Shown: piece after piece, positions 1 to 12,112 of the stretch
Numbering within the stretch: the first letter of the stretch is position 1
Layout: every line of letters begins with the position of its first letter
NCBI GenBank assembly: GCA_030052745.1
Contig: JANBVO010000058.1
Coordinates: 112,798-176,797 of the forward strand
Direction of reading: 5' to 3'
Origin: Pleurostoma richardsiae
Taxonomy: Eukaryota; Ascomycota; Sordariomycetes; Calosphaeriales; Pleurostomataceae
DNA: 64,000 bases
The notes under the pieces: generated by a model
Database searches by the model: none
What the model was told of the DNA's origin: nothing
The model's input: only the letters and a program-made list of their open reading frames with translations
Made by a program: the position numbers and the translations under genes

Positions 1-1180
1 GCGGTGAGACAGCACGATAGGCAGCCCCAGGTAGAAATAAGGCGCTCCGGGCTAGTCCTTGAAGGGGCGCAAAGGCCCGACAGACTGTCAGACTGGAAAA
101 GTGCCCATCAAGAAGCCCTGGCGGCGCAGAGAGAGCTGGTCGCATCCGAGCGGAAGAAAGAGAAAGACGGTGGTGGTTCTTGGAGATGCGGTTGGAGGGG
201 AAGCTGGCTGAGAGGGGCAGCTTTCGGTGAGGGCTCCCGCCTGGATGGCCCTGCAGGGAGGGAGGGGTCGATCAATCCGTCCGGTCTTCTTACACATGAC
301 GAGAACTCCATGCGCGGCTAGTTTACACAGCCAGCGGCGAGGAATTGCATGGATAATTCGCTGTCGGCATGGGCGAGTTGTGGCATGTCGTCCGATGGGT
401 TGATGATCAGGGAGAAGCTCGGAGGGGATAGAGTGAGGAGAGCGGGGGGCGGAGCACATCCATCGGAAAGAGTTGTGGAAGTTGGGACGAACCTGGAAGC
501 CCTACTACGGCAGCAGCATGACTGCGCGGTCAAGCTGTGAGAGCCAGTCGACCTCGCGGCTCAACTGCCGCCTCGACAGGCTCAGCTCAATCCGCAAACA
601 TCCAAGCCACACAATGTTCATTTGCACTCTGGAGACTCTGGAGAGAAGAGGATTGAACTGACTTGACTTGACTAGACTCATGGCTGCACACAATCAGGTG
701 GGCCCCCTGACAGTGTCACATTGGCAGCTAACGTTACCTACCTTACCTTACCTTACCTTACCTGGGTACGATGTAGAACCAGGTACCTGAACTTACATGA
801 GACATGGAAATTGGCCCCATCCTACCCTGATACAGCGGCGAACTCCCTCAAGCTAAGGAGCTCATTCTATAGCTAAGGTACCTTACACGTAGCGACAGAC
901 GCATGCCGAGGCTCGAGGTCTGTTGCCTACCTAACTGCCCACTTACAAGTTACCGGGGCTGCAAGACCCGCCCCCGTCTAAGACGTCGATAAAACTCGAG
1001 TTCCAGTTGCTGTCGAAGGCAATCGCATGAGCCACTTTTCATCATTGCCCTTGTAATACATCACGGCATGGGTCTCATCCTCCTTTAATTGTCGTGCTGT
1101 TTTGCTGTTGCACGCCTTGCAAACGCCGGCCTCGTGGACAGCGGAAACAGGGCACAGTAGCGGAAAAAAGGGGGCTCAGG
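1..1180. other. non-coding left edge and promoter of phosphatase gene
   Basis: I see no supported gene here. Short open frames exist on both strands, but none has a recognisable domain or a convincing ATG with splice signals. The right part is AT-richer and carries repeated TACC/GGTACC words and a short pentanucleotide repeat. It presumably holds the promoter of the downstream gene. Confidence 0.5.
741..763. repeat. CCTTA pentanucleotide microsatellite
   Basis: Four to five perfect tandem copies of CCTTA lie about 420 bases upstream of the phosphatase ATG. Related TACC/GGTACC words recur elsewhere in intergenic DNA of this window, for example 3880-3925 and 53812-53833, so the motif looks like a common intergenic word in this genome. 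Confidence 0.85.
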
Positions 1181-2291
1181 ATGGAGGAACCGACGCTCCC
1201 CTCCCCGCCCTTCACATACATACCCGGGTTGCCCAACTTCAGAGATATTGGAGGCTACGAGATCGCCGGGCAGCCGGGCAGGGCCGTAAAGCGCAACCTC
1301 CTCTTCCGCTCGGCCGAGCCCAGCAGGGTCACCGAAGAGGGCATCGCCACCCTGCGCCAGCTGGGCGTCACCCGCATCTACGACCTGCGCTCGCGCGTCG
1401 AGGTCGACCGCGACAGTCGCGACGGGAGCAGCCCCATCAGCGATTGGGACGGAACACGCGTCTTCGCGCCTGTCTTCCTTGACGATGACTACAGCCCAGA
1501 GGCCCTGGCGCAGCGTTTTGCTCACTATGCCAGCGAGGACGACCAGGTAGCAGCCCCCTCTCGTATGAGACCGCTTTCGCAGCGTCTTCCTGCCCACATC
1601 CCTTCCCCTGCCGCGTGATGCCCCCCGTCATTGACGCCTGCGCTCTTCCTAGGGCTTTGTCCGCGCCTACGCCCAGATACTGGAGGCCGCCTCCGCAGAG
1701 GACCATCCTTTCGCGCCCTTCCGTGCTGTCCTCTCCCAGCTCGCCAGTGCGGACGCCCCTCCGCAACCCCTCCTCATCCACTGCACTGCTGGGAAAGACA
1801 GGACAGGGGTTCTCTGCGCGCTCATCCTGAGCCTGTGCGGCGTTGACGACGAAGCAGTGGCTCATGAGTATTCCTTGACCAGCCTGGGGCTGAGGGAGCG
1901 CAGAGAGGAGCTCGTCGCGATCGTGCTGAGGATCCCTGAGTTAAAGAATGACAGGGCGGCGGCCGAGCGCCTGATCGGTTCCAGGTGAGACAAGAGTTTG
2001 CGTTCGTTCCGCGGGCTTTTCTGATGTTTGACCCTGCCCACTTACCCTCTGCCCCGGTGCTCCTCTGACGAGCAAGACCTAACCCCCTGCTACAGAAAGA
2101 AGGATATGCTTGCCACGCTTGCCATGATCCGAGAAAGATACGGATCCGTGGAAGGCTATGTTACAAGCCGATGCGGGCTCTCCCCGTCGGATGTGGAGCA
2201 GCTCCGCCGGAATCTCCTCGTCGACGTCGGGAGCGACAAGGCGCCCATTGACTGGAAGAGCCACGCTGAAATTGTACAGCAGCATGGCTGA
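1181..2291 (+). CDS. tyrosine/serine phosphatase-like protein (Y_phosphatase3 type)
   Basis: Three exons, 1181-1546, 1653-1984 and 2096-2291, give 297 residues; introns are 106 and 111 bases with GT...AG ends and the frame is continuous. The N-terminal block NFRDIGGY followed by LLFRSAEPS and YDLRSRVEV is typical of the bacterial-like tyrosine phosphatase family (PF13350). The P-loop HCTAGKDRTG supplies the catalytic Cys166 and Arg172. The predicted activity is hydrolysis of phosphotyrosine or phosphoinositide; the true substrate is unknown. I chose the ATG at 1181 because upstream in-frame codons begin only at a GTG and encode an unrelated basic stretch. The gene converges on the mS45 gene, 192 bases away. 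Confidence 0.85.
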
Positions 2292-2483
2292 AGGGAATTT
2301 TTGATTCGTCTCATGATGGTTCTATACAAATCTGGCCAAGCTCGTAGAATTACAGCACATACAACCTCCAGGCTGCTGGACCCTCGGCCAACCATTGCAT
2401 GGTGAGTCCTGTGACATAATACAGGCGCCTCATATAATACAGACACACTCTCATGTACACGCTCAGACGAGCGCATGGGCTCG

Positions 2484-3647
2484 TTATGCCACCTCTGTCG
2501 GGATCTTGACAGTCCCCTTCTTTCTGTCGTAGAAGGGCACACCGTATCTCCAGCCGGTTCCGTGTCTAGACCGCCCATCCTTGCCCACGTCGTCGACGTT
2601 GATGTCCTTGAACCGGAACTGGAATCTCCCCGAGTCCACCTTGGTAGTCCGTTCCTGCTCCTTCCGGGCCCGAAGGGCCACCTTCTCCGCGGCGGCCCTC
2701 TCCGATTCTATCGCGGCCGCCTTGAACTTTTCGAAGCTCTCCTCCCGGTCCTTGCCATCGAGGATGTCTCGCTCTAGCTGGATTAGCTCCGGATGCGGCA
2801 CACGTTCATCGGGCGACAACATGTTGGGGTGGAATGCCTTCGCGGCGTCCTTGCGGGTGAAGTGCCTCGACTCGGCCGTGGGCAGGAAGACCTGCTGAGT
2901 CGTGTAGCTGTGCACGTAAATCTCGTTGATCGGCTCAAACAGTCTGCCGGGCCGAAGATCCGTACTCGGCAGCATTTCCATGACGGCCTTGGCGTATGGT
3001 TTCGCCATGGGTTGCCCCTGTAAACGACGAGAGTCGTTAGCAAAATTGCAGTCCTCCAGGAGGATGTGGAAAATGCGCTGCATAAGATGTTTTTCCCTCA
3101 GAGAGGCTCGCAAAGCTAATTGTGTAACCATGTGTTGCTGTCTTCAAGACTAATCGATTTTGAATGTGATCATCACAGGGGAATAGAGTGTATTGGGGCA
3201 TCGGAATGGGAATCTCACCCTTGCAATCCAATCCTTCTCCGCCTCCTTTAACCTCACCACGGCAGCGATTCTCCTCATGTCCACACCATACTCCGCCGAC
3301 ACGGTCTTGACGGCTTCGCCTTCCCGCATGATCTTTCTCCAGATGGTCTCCCGTGCGTCATCCGAGAGGACGGGCAAGCTGCGGAACTGGGGGTTCTCGG
3401 GGAATGGCTGATTTGTCGCCTCGGAATTGTTTTTGAGGTAGCTCGGCCCGCTTCCGGGCTCGTGCTTCTCGAACGCCTTCCCCTGTGTCTCTAGCCAGCG
3501 GAAGAACGTCCGTCTGTTCTTCGTCATGCGTCGAGACGCCGGCGGCGTGGACGAGAAGTGCCGAGCCGTCGACGGAGGGCAGCGGCTGTGCGAGGCGGCG
3601 CTCTCGGCACACGCCCGGAGGCACTGGGAGGGTACCCGCGGAGGCAT
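2484..3647 (-). CDS. mitochondrial small-subunit ribosomal protein mS45 (Bot1p/MRPS35 family)
   Basis: Two exons on the minus strand, 3647-3219 and 3017-2484, are joined across a 201-base intron and give 320 residues. The first 40 residues are rich in Ser, Arg and Pro with no long acidic run, as expected of a mitochondrial presequence. Next comes RRTFFRWLETQGKAF, the hallmark of the fungal Bot1p family (PF12298, mitoribosomal mS45), then a helical YGVDMRRIAAVVRLKE segment. The C-terminal half holds charged helices with Glu/Arg/Lys repeats. The expected role is a structural subunit of the mitochondrial small ribosomal subunit in the matrix. The start is the only ATG preceding the presequence; the upstream in-frame TTG is discounted. 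Confidence 0.8.
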
Positions 3648-4261
3648 GGCCGAGTAATGGCTGGACAGGTGCAACGCGGATTATGAAACGAGAAGCCCTT
3701 GCCGCGTCGATGGTAACATTATGGAGCGCGCGTTACCACTGAGCTTTCGTCGAAGGAGTGTTGCTGTGAGGATTTCGGAAGAGAAAGACGACGGAATTTT
3801 TGCGGGAGAGGAAAGGCGAGCCAATGAGCGCCTCCGGTGAGGGTCTGAGCTTCCTGTACGTACCCTCCCCGGCTACCAAGGTACCCTAGGTGAGAAGAAA
3901 CCTCTAATATATCTAAAGGTACCTAACCTGGTTGAGTGCAATGGATTTCAGTTTTTCCGGCACGAGCACATGCTCCCCCGGATATGGGCAACTCTTTGAA
4001 GCATGCTGGCACTGCAACTCCATACTCAGCATTCGAGCAGTCAAGACGTCGTTGCAAGCCAGGAACCTGGTTAGTGGTCTGGCAGAGATACCTAAGCGAA
4101 ATGATCGTCTATTGCAGTTCTACCAACTGTGGGAATCTTCCGAGGCTATCTCGTCTCTGCTTATCCTGCTCCGTAGTTCCTGCGCTTATCCGAATGCCCA
4201 ACGCACGTCCAGGAACCGAGTATCGTCTCTAATTGCACAGCCAATCTTACAACACACTCGT
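3648..4261. other. intergenic: mS45 promoter side and azgA 3' end
   Basis: A stretch of 614 bases with no supported gene. It contains several GGTACC words around 3880-3925 and probably the promoter of the mS45 gene. The long plus-strand open frame that starts near 3932 continues antisense through azgA and is a shadow. Confidence 0.6.
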
Positions 4262-6319
4262 CTAGTTCTTCTCAGCCGGTGCCTCCGTGGCATCCGAGGC
4301 TGTGGCTGGTCCAACCTTGCTGGGCGGCTCTGGACTGCCGCTGACCTTCTGTTCCATGTGCTCGTGGGCGCCGTCAGACTCGACTCCCGAGATGGAGTTT
4401 GCGTCTTCGCGCCAGAAGTCCTTCTTGCCCTTGGAAAGACGCACAAGCCACGGCGGCAGGACGCCACCGGGGATCTTATACGTCCAATGATCCTTCTCGG
4501 CCTTGTTGGGCGGCACAATCCGGCCGCCGGAGACCTTCTCCAAGATCCAGACAATAGTGTTGATGGTAATGTAGGTGCAGATACCGCCAATAAGGCCGTC
4601 GGCGATCGAGTAAGTGAAGGGCATGAGCGCGATGGTGACGAATGCCGGGATCGAGTCGCCCAGGTACTTCCAGTTGATCTCGGTAACGGCACTGACCATC
4701 ATGGAACCGACTAGGATAAGAACGCAGCCGGTGGCCCATGGCGGTATCGAGGCGAAAATGGGAGCGAAGAAGATGGAGATGAAGAAGCAGATGCCCGTAG
4801 TCATCGCTGTAAGGCCAGTCTTGCCACCCTCACCGATACCGGCAGCGGACTCGACAAAGGCGGTGACTGGAGGAGTGCCCATGATCGCGCCGATCGCGAT
4901 GCTGATCGAATCGACCATATAACTAGGAGCAATGATGTTAGTTGATGCTTCACAGGCAATCTAGACAATCCGCCGCCGTGGTCGACTTACGCCATGGTGG
5001 AACCTTCGAAGTCCTGAGTGACGGGGTCAATCAGGTCGGCGTAACGTGCCATTGAGTATAGGGTGCCGGTGCAGTCGAGAATGTCGACGTAGAGGAAGGT
5101 GATTAAAGCCAAGCCGAACTGGCCACCATATCCACTGATGTTCCACTGCTGGACATCCAGGACCTTGCTGATCTTATGGAAGTCCACAACCTTCTTGAAG
5201 AAGTTGAAGTTGTCGTCGCCGACAGCAGTATACGGGAAGTAGGTGACGGGAGTCGGCCGCGGCCAGGAAATGATTGACACCAGCAGAATGCCGAAGATGA
5301 TTGCGCCCTTGACGCGGTAGAGCATGAGGATCGCCGTCAGGATGCCACCGCAGAAGATGCCCAACCACATCTGGGGGTATCTCATCTTGTCAGAATCGGG
5401 GCACAAGCCGGTGTCGGGGTCCTGCATCGAAGGGTGGCAGCCCGCCAGTTCCAGAGGAGTAGACTGCGCGCCGACGATCAGACCAATACCTTCGCTGTAG
5501 GTCAAACCGATCAGCGTCAAAAAGAGGCCAACGCCAACGCTCGTAGCGAGTTTGATCTGAGGACGCGCCGTTAGTTGGCTTCCGTATGCATTGTTACGGG
5601 CCCGCAATCCGCCGGGTCGAAGAGGTTTGAGAAACATACCGAGCGAGGGATTGCGCGGGCAAGCCACTGACGCATGCCAAAGAGGGCCAAGGCGAAGAAG
5701 ATCCAGCCTTCAACGAAGATGGCCGTGACAGCGATCTGATAAGGGACGGTGCCAGTTCCGTGGTAGCCAACGACAGTGTAGGCGAAGTAGGCGTTAAGAC
5801 CCATGCCAGGGGCGAGAGCAACGGGCCTACAGAACACACGTTAGAGAAATAATGTCCCCAACTCGTCGGCAGGCAGACGTGGGTGCACACTCACAGATTC
5901 GCAAACAGTCCCATGCAGAACGTCGACAGGGCAGAGATGGCAGCAGTGGCGGTGATGATGTCCCTCTTCACCTCGTTGACACAGATGAGATAATCCTCGT
6001 TGACATCACACACGGGGTCGTCGTCGCCGCCCTGGCAGACACAAGTGCCGCCACTGTCCGAGACGATGCTGGCATTGACGGCAATAATGTAGGCGACAGC
6101 GGCAAAGGTGGCCAGTCCAGCTCGGATCTCGGTGAAGAAGAAGGAGTTGGGACGTTCTTTTTTCTTCAGGCGGTTGTCAGTATAGGCAGGTTCTGCCGGC
6201 AGCAACCATCAACTGCGCGGATGAGAGGCGCTGCTCACATGTCCTGATCCCGCAAGGCGGAACCAGCGCCCGACAGGGCTCTTGGCGACCCTCGCGTTCG
6301 CGGTGTGAACCCAACCCAT
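4262..6319 (-). CDS. azgA: AzgA-type purine (adenine/guanine/hypoxanthine) permease
   Basis: Five exons, 6319-6239, 6163-5895, 5826-5640, 5556-4991 and 4922-4262, give 587 residues; the four introns are 68 to 83 bases. The N-terminus MGWVHTANARVAKSPVGRWF and the following GSGH segment are characteristic of fungal AzgA. So are FFTEIRAGLATF in exon 2, APGMGLNAYFAYTVVG in exon 3 and GTPPVTAFVESAAGIGEGG in exon 5. Multiple hydrophobic segments fit the 12 to 14 helices of the nucleobase-cation symporter family NCS2/AzgA. The expected role is proton-coupled uptake of adenine, guanine and hypoxanthine at the plasma membrane. The hydrophilic C-terminal tail, rich in Ala, Pro and Glu, is probably cytoplasmic. 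No purine-pathway neighbours are in the window. Confidence 0.92.
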
Positions 6320-8175
6320 TTTTGCTGCCTTGTCGACAGAGACTCCGGACGAAAACCGTGTCGAGGCTCTCGCGGTTCTTGAATGCTGAATACCTAGGCA
6401 AGCCTGGATGTGGAGACAGTGCTCTAAACTGCCGATGGGGTCGAGCTAAGGGCAGCTTAAATCCACGACGGTGGCGTTCGCGGCACAGAAGACTTTTTTT
6501 CCTTCGTGTCAAGCCGGACTAACTGAGACCGGCTGAGAGACGGGTGAGGGTTCGCGAGGGCAAAGAAGAGTCAGGAATCCGAGCATCAGGCCGGAGGGTC
6601 TGGGGACGGGCGACAGGGGCGCAACTTGTAGTTTTCCGGACGCTCGCCTCGAAGGGGCCGCTCCGTCGCCCTCGCCCATCCACCCTCAGCTCGCAGGCAA
6701 TTGCTGCCCCCCAGCAGCCACTGGACCAGAAGCTTATCTCTGGGATTTTCGCCCTATTCGCGGCCTGGACGTGTGGCATTGTGTGCAGCATCGAGATAAT
6801 GACCTGGACTTATTGCTCAGTGCGGCCTAGCGGACGATTATCTCTTGGCAGAGTGGGTGAGCCAAGACCTGGCTGAGGCCCTATCGCGGCGCCTGAGTGG
6901 CTCGATCGCTGGTGCCGAGGGCGAAATTCCTTCTGATTTCCCAGCGGGCGCGTCTTGTCATGCTGGCGACGGCGCCGAATCAATCGATCCTGCGCGCGAA
7001 CAGCAGCTTTCCTTCCCGCGGACCCGCCGATGGCATCGGCCAAGAAGCCTTCTGGAAGCAATAAGACTGGGGCGCCGGGCGGGGTCCTCACTTGTCGATT
7101 TGGAGAAGGTCGCAACCACCGTCGTGTGTAAGAGGTCTTATTCAAGATACCGCGTCTTGGCGCCCTTAACCCCTTTCTGCGCCCTCCGCGCCGGCCTGGC
7201 CGGGTCCAGTTCTGTGCGGCGGCACCCTCCGAGTCGTGCACTCGCCCATTCCCTCCTTCAGCTGGGAGGATCGCCATCAGCCTGGCTCGCCTGGGCTCGC
7301 CTGCCCAATATCAGAGCACGGCGCCGTCCACGAGCGTGGGAGGAATGCGACTGGCCCCAGACTAACAGCCCGACCTCAGTCCATGCTCCCTTGCTCTCCC
7401 TCACTGCCATGCTCCGGCCGGATCCCGCCAGCCTGGTCGACTCCTACCGTTCGCCAAGCTGGGGACTCCCATGCCTGCCATGCGACCTGCTGCACCTGAT
7501 GTTGGTTACACCCGCCTTGGCCCACTGCTTGGCATGCAAGAAAGTCCCATTGCTTTGATGGAATCTGCAATGCTCCCTCCATTGGATCTGCTCAGGCCAT
7601 CGCGGGGGGGCGGTTGCGGATTTCGGACAACACAGTACTCCGTCACGGTTTGGATCTTCGCGACTGTCCAGAGGGATGACTTCATCTTCAAATCTTCCTA
7701 CGCCCTCAAACGCGTAACAAGCACGGGCAGGACTAGCCTCGAGCGAGCGACGATTGATGTGACTGGTTCTGCCTCATCTCTCACCATCTCCATACTGTGA
7801 CGTCTCCTTCTCTCTTTACTACTATCGTTGTTATATCTCGAGGGCAGTGAGGACAAGTGTCACTTCCCGCTTTAGGGATGATGCTATGCTCTTAATTGAC
7901 GCCTCAACATTGCCGTCGTTTGTCAGGACAGCAGCTAGCTTCTCCGATATCGAAGCATCCGAGCGTAAGTCTGACGTGAGATAACCACATCACGGAGGAC
8001 GACATAGTGGCGTCGTTTCTTGGCGACACGCATCTTGTAGTTCTGCGAAAGTCATTGCTCGAGACAGTGTCTCAATCTTGCAGTCCGTCATAGTTGGAGA
8101 TCTTCCATACACAAATCTAGGGCACTAGCCCAGTCCGTTCCGTGTTAGATCCAGATAAGACCTCACACGTCCAGG
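6320..8175. other. intergenic, 1.86 kb, azgA promoter and upstream DNA
   Basis: No gene could be supported. The 237-codon plus-strand frame around 6845-7558 has no domain, no splice-signal pattern and a composition expected of GC-rich random sequence. The left part should contain the azgA promoter. From about 7800 rightward the DNA is AT-richer. Confidence 0.5.
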
Positions 8176-9184
8176 ATGGGGGGCCTCGACACTGTCGATC
8201 CAGAGCCGGGCACCTTGTTCTCCGTAACAGGACTGGTCGCGGTCGTCACCGGAGGCGGCACGGTGGGCTCCGGTGCCCGGGGAACTTTCCGTGGTAGCCG
8301 AATACTGACATGAAGTTGTAGGGAATTGGCCGCTGGATGGCCCGCGCTCTGGCCCTGCACGGCGCCGAGAAGGTCTATATTCTTGGCCGGCGGCTAGAGA
8401 GCCTGGAGGAGTGTGCTAGTTCTGTTGATACAGGGAACATCATTCCCATCCAATGCAATATCACGACCAAGGACGACCTGGAGCGCGCCGCCGCCCAGGT
8501 TGCGGACCAGGCAGGGTTTATCAATCTCCTCTGCTGCAACGCGGGAGTCCCGGGCCCCAGGTCAGCCGTGCGGCCGGCGACGTCTACGATAGACGAGTTC
8601 GTGGCGGCCCAGTGGGCTGTCTCAGCGGAGGACTATGCCGGGACCTTCCTGGTCAATGACACAGCAACGTGGTTCACCTGCATAGCCTTCCTCCGCCTCC
8701 TCGACGCGGGGAACAAGAAAGGCAGCGTCAGCCAATCCAGCCAGATCATCGCCACGGCGAGTGTGGCGGCCTTCAACCGCGCGACCCCGGGCAACTTTGC
8801 CTATGCGCAGAGCAAGGTGGCCGTCGTGCATATGATGAAGCAGCTCGCGACAGGCTTGGCTCCGCATAAGATTCGTGCCAACGTCATCTGCCCTGGAGGT
8901 GAGCAAGTCCACTCTTCCCCCACGTTTGCTCAATTCCCGCCTCAACCAATCCTCGTCCCTACAGGCACTGACAAGCATCTGCAGTCTTCCCCACGGACCT
9001 GTCGACGTGGTCCGTATCGGCTGGCATGCTAACTTCGGGGAACTTCCCGGCCGGCAGGTTCGGCGAGGAGAGAGATATAGCAGGCGTCATTTTATTCCTG
9101 GCGAGTGCGGCTGGGGCGCACGTCAATGGGAACGTGATGGTCGTGGACGGGGGCAGCATTGGGACTCTGCCGTCGACATACTGA
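8176..9184 (+). CDS. classical short-chain dehydrogenase/reductase
   Basis: Three exons, 8176-8262, 8322-8898 and 8985-9184, with introns of 59 and 86 bases, give 287 residues. The first intron lies inside the cofactor-binding loop; splicing restores TGGGTGIG at residues 25-32. The NAG motif is at 102-104 (CCNAGVPGP). The catalytic set is Ser176, Tyr190 and Lys194 (YAQSK). The C-terminus has the usual VNGNVMVVDGGS. This is an NAD(P)-dependent oxidoreductase of the classical FabG-like group; the substrate cannot be told from sequence. The gene stands alone between two long non-coding stretches, so context does not help. The start is the first ATG in frame with the Rossmann strand. Confidence 0.88.
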
Positions 9185-12112
9185 CAGGGATGCAAGGGAG
9201 ATTTGGGCGGTTTGGCGGGCATGAAGTCCCGCAGGGATGGCCGTTTTGGATTTGGGCTTCTGCTTGCACCCCACGCTCGGGGAGGACAGTCGCCGCCGCC
9301 CTCGGAGGTGAGCGTACGGTGGGCGGCTATTCCCGCCTGCGGCCGGCGCACTCCTTAATTACGGTCGGCCATAAGAGACAGACCGACAACCTTCTACAGT
9401 ATCTCCCGTCCCAAAACCGTATGCACCACCTGTCTCTACCTCCGTCCTGCGTAGATTGTGTTCTATCGGCCTACTAGGTCTCTACGGGGTCTAGTACGAC
9501 TGTCGGCCTAGACAGGGTCATGTCTGTTGGTATACTATGAAAAGGCGTCTAATAGGTTTGCCCGGAGACACACCATGGCATTTCCCAATCCAGGCAGACT
9601 ATTGGGTTGGATTTCCAACGATAGAGGCAACGCGACACGCTGAAATTGTTTTCGTTATGAGTCCTGATCTTATCTTCAGCATTCTTTGTCCCTTGCATGG
9701 ACGCCGTCAACTGTGACGTCCTTAGCCCCGCCGACGACGCGCGATTCAGGGAGGCGAGTCGTTCACTTTTAGGGGGTTCCTTCTAGAGAGTGGACACAGT
9801 ATTTGTGCTCCTTATGTCCAGCCTGAGAGGAGAGAGTAAGGGAACGGCGCGTCTTGACACCGTGGGAAGAAAAGGCCCCAATATTACTGCTCTCACCAAA
9901 CTACGGTTCCGACTCGTGACCGATCAGACCAGATATCGCGCAAATCCCAGACGACTTCTCCTCTACTCCTCCACAGAAACAGTCTGAAGACACCAGGCTT
10001 GGTTACCTTCATTACAAGTGTCAGTTCCTACTCTCGAACGTCGGTCTAGATCGAAATATGGTTCTTTCCACCAGAAGAGATGTCGAGAGCGTCGCACCTT
10101 CTACGCAAGAAGGACCCTACCTCTCTCCTAACCTATGTACATACACGGCTTAGAGGTACGAAAGTAACAGGAGTAATTTCGGTACTACGTAAAGTCTCCG
10201 GGAGACACCTAGCTAGTCTGGACATTAGCAGTCGGTGTCTCGGCTCAACTTTGGTCCTTGGTCGATATTTTATCATCCTACCAGCTTGACTACGTTCCGT
10301 AGCCACGCACATGTGTATCAAAAATGACCTGAATGGATAATCGCTTGAAGAAAAGCTATTTGGCTAGAATGCGTTCTCACTATTGACTATTGATTGCTAT
10401 CGAGGTGTTGTTCTCCTTCAAGACTGGGTAGTATACCAACCATACTACCAATGTTTATAGCCTTCAAGATATTACATCTACTTCGACTGTTTAGGTCAAG
10501 CCTGGAGAATCTACAACAGAACGGAACAAGGTGAACATCGTCGGCACATGCTGCTTTCGTATCTGCGCAAGCATATGGTGAACTTGAACAAATCTGCGGG
10601 GCTCCAAAAATAGTAAGGCATGAACATCAAGAACTGGTCAGACGTGGAATTTGGCATAAAGGTAGCCAGCTAACTGCTACGAGGACCCTAAAGGCCAAGG
10701 CTATGCTGTCCTGTGACGTTGCATCACCACGTCGACGCTTCTGGAGGAAGCAATGACTGCTCCTCTTTCTGTCACGGCTAATTAGAACTTTGTGTTCTTT
10801 AAGCTAAGCTTTCACCTTGCCGGGCTTCCTACAAGTAAGTTCCAGCAACTCTCGCTCGATTTCTTAGCATTGCTAGCGATGGACGAACGCCTGAGCTTGC
10901 CAGTGAGTTAAATGCCTTTTCCTGTCAGCGACCTAGAAGACCTAAATGGACAGGCACTTCACCTGGTGTGCAAGTCCAGAGTAGCCAAAGGCTGTTGCAG
11001 GCCGGCCAAGGCTGGGCGTGTAGGCCCTAAAAGGTCTCAAAGGTTCAGGAGCTTATAGCCTAGAAGGCTCTGTAAGGTTAGAGGTTAACTTCCCCTTTAG
11101 GCCCTGTAGAGCCCTGTAGCCTCTAAGGGCTTGACGCTTGCACCTTTTCTCCCGGACAACGCCATCCTCAGTTATACAGTTAAGGAGGCGCTAGCAAATC
11201 ACGACCTCTAGGTCCTGCGTGGTGTGAGTAACGTAGAAGGTCGGTTTCATAGTGGTATGTCCGTTATTTATGATAATAGAAGATGTGATTCGTAAGACTA
11301 TCTTGCGGTTTATGGCGTAACTAATGTCGTTTCCGAACTATATCTGGGAAACCAAAGGAATCATAGCTGTGAACGGCGACGGCAAGCTTGTTAAGGGAAA
11401 TGACTCTGTCAATGAAAATCAAAGGATATGGAAGGCTTAGATGGGATCAATAAGGTGAAAGAATGTCGGGAGGAAAGAGGTTCCGTATATATATACCTAG
11501 CTTGGAAGTGATTGCTAAAATCTCAATCATAGCAGAATCGCATTTGTCCGGGCGACTCTAATCTAACCCTGTTAGAAAGACTCTTGTTCGATCTCTTGCC
11601 TGTGTCGCGTCTCCTCTAATCTGCGGTCGAGCCGTCGGCACCTAGGCCTAGCTGAGAGAGGCGCACTCCAGGCTGGCAGATGACGGCTACGCAAGTCTCT
11701 GATTGTAAATTTTCAGGTAGTTTGCGCTTCGTTCAATGTGCTTTACGTATCTTTACACTGACAACGGGAATCAGCCGCACGACAGGGGGGAGGATGACAG
11801 GATATGTAAGTGTCGATGAGCAGTCGCCGAAATTCTGCACATATATGTGCTAGGTGTGGCCGCTTAACATCTCTATACCATGAGAAATTGTGACGGGCAA
11901 GCCATTATGAAGTAGACATTCATTAAAATGAAGATAAAGCGGCAATGGTCGTAGGTCTTAGAAGCAGGAGCTCCCTGCAGTCACTGAAGTATCGGCATCA
12001 TAGACTCTCCTCGCTCTGTTGCACCTCAGGTGACGCTCAGTGAACGAGAATCTTACCTTAAGTTGGCTTGACTGCCTCTTATTTCACACATATAACCAGG
12101 CTGGCCAAAACT
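9185..12112. other. gene-poor interval, 2.9 kb
   Basis: No gene, tRNA or recognisable transposon was found. Open frames are very short compared with the rest of the window, and the DNA is visibly poorer in G and C than the flanking genes. The stretch could be decayed mobile or duplicated DNA, but I could not identify terminal repeats or transposase or reverse-transcriptase motifs. Confidence 0.5.

Noticed and set aside
3932-4714. 260-codon plus-strand frame
   Set aside because: It overlaps antisense to the well-supported last exon of azgA.
6845-7558. 237-codon plus-strand open frame
   Set aside because: No domain, no plausible splice pattern, composition of GC-rich random sequence.
9527-10440. 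12-base inverted repeat (GTTGGTATACTA) bracketing 0.9 kb, looking like terminal inverted repeats
   Set aside because: The match does not extend beyond 12 bases, no target duplication is seen and no coding relic lies between; 12-base matches are expected by chance at this scale.
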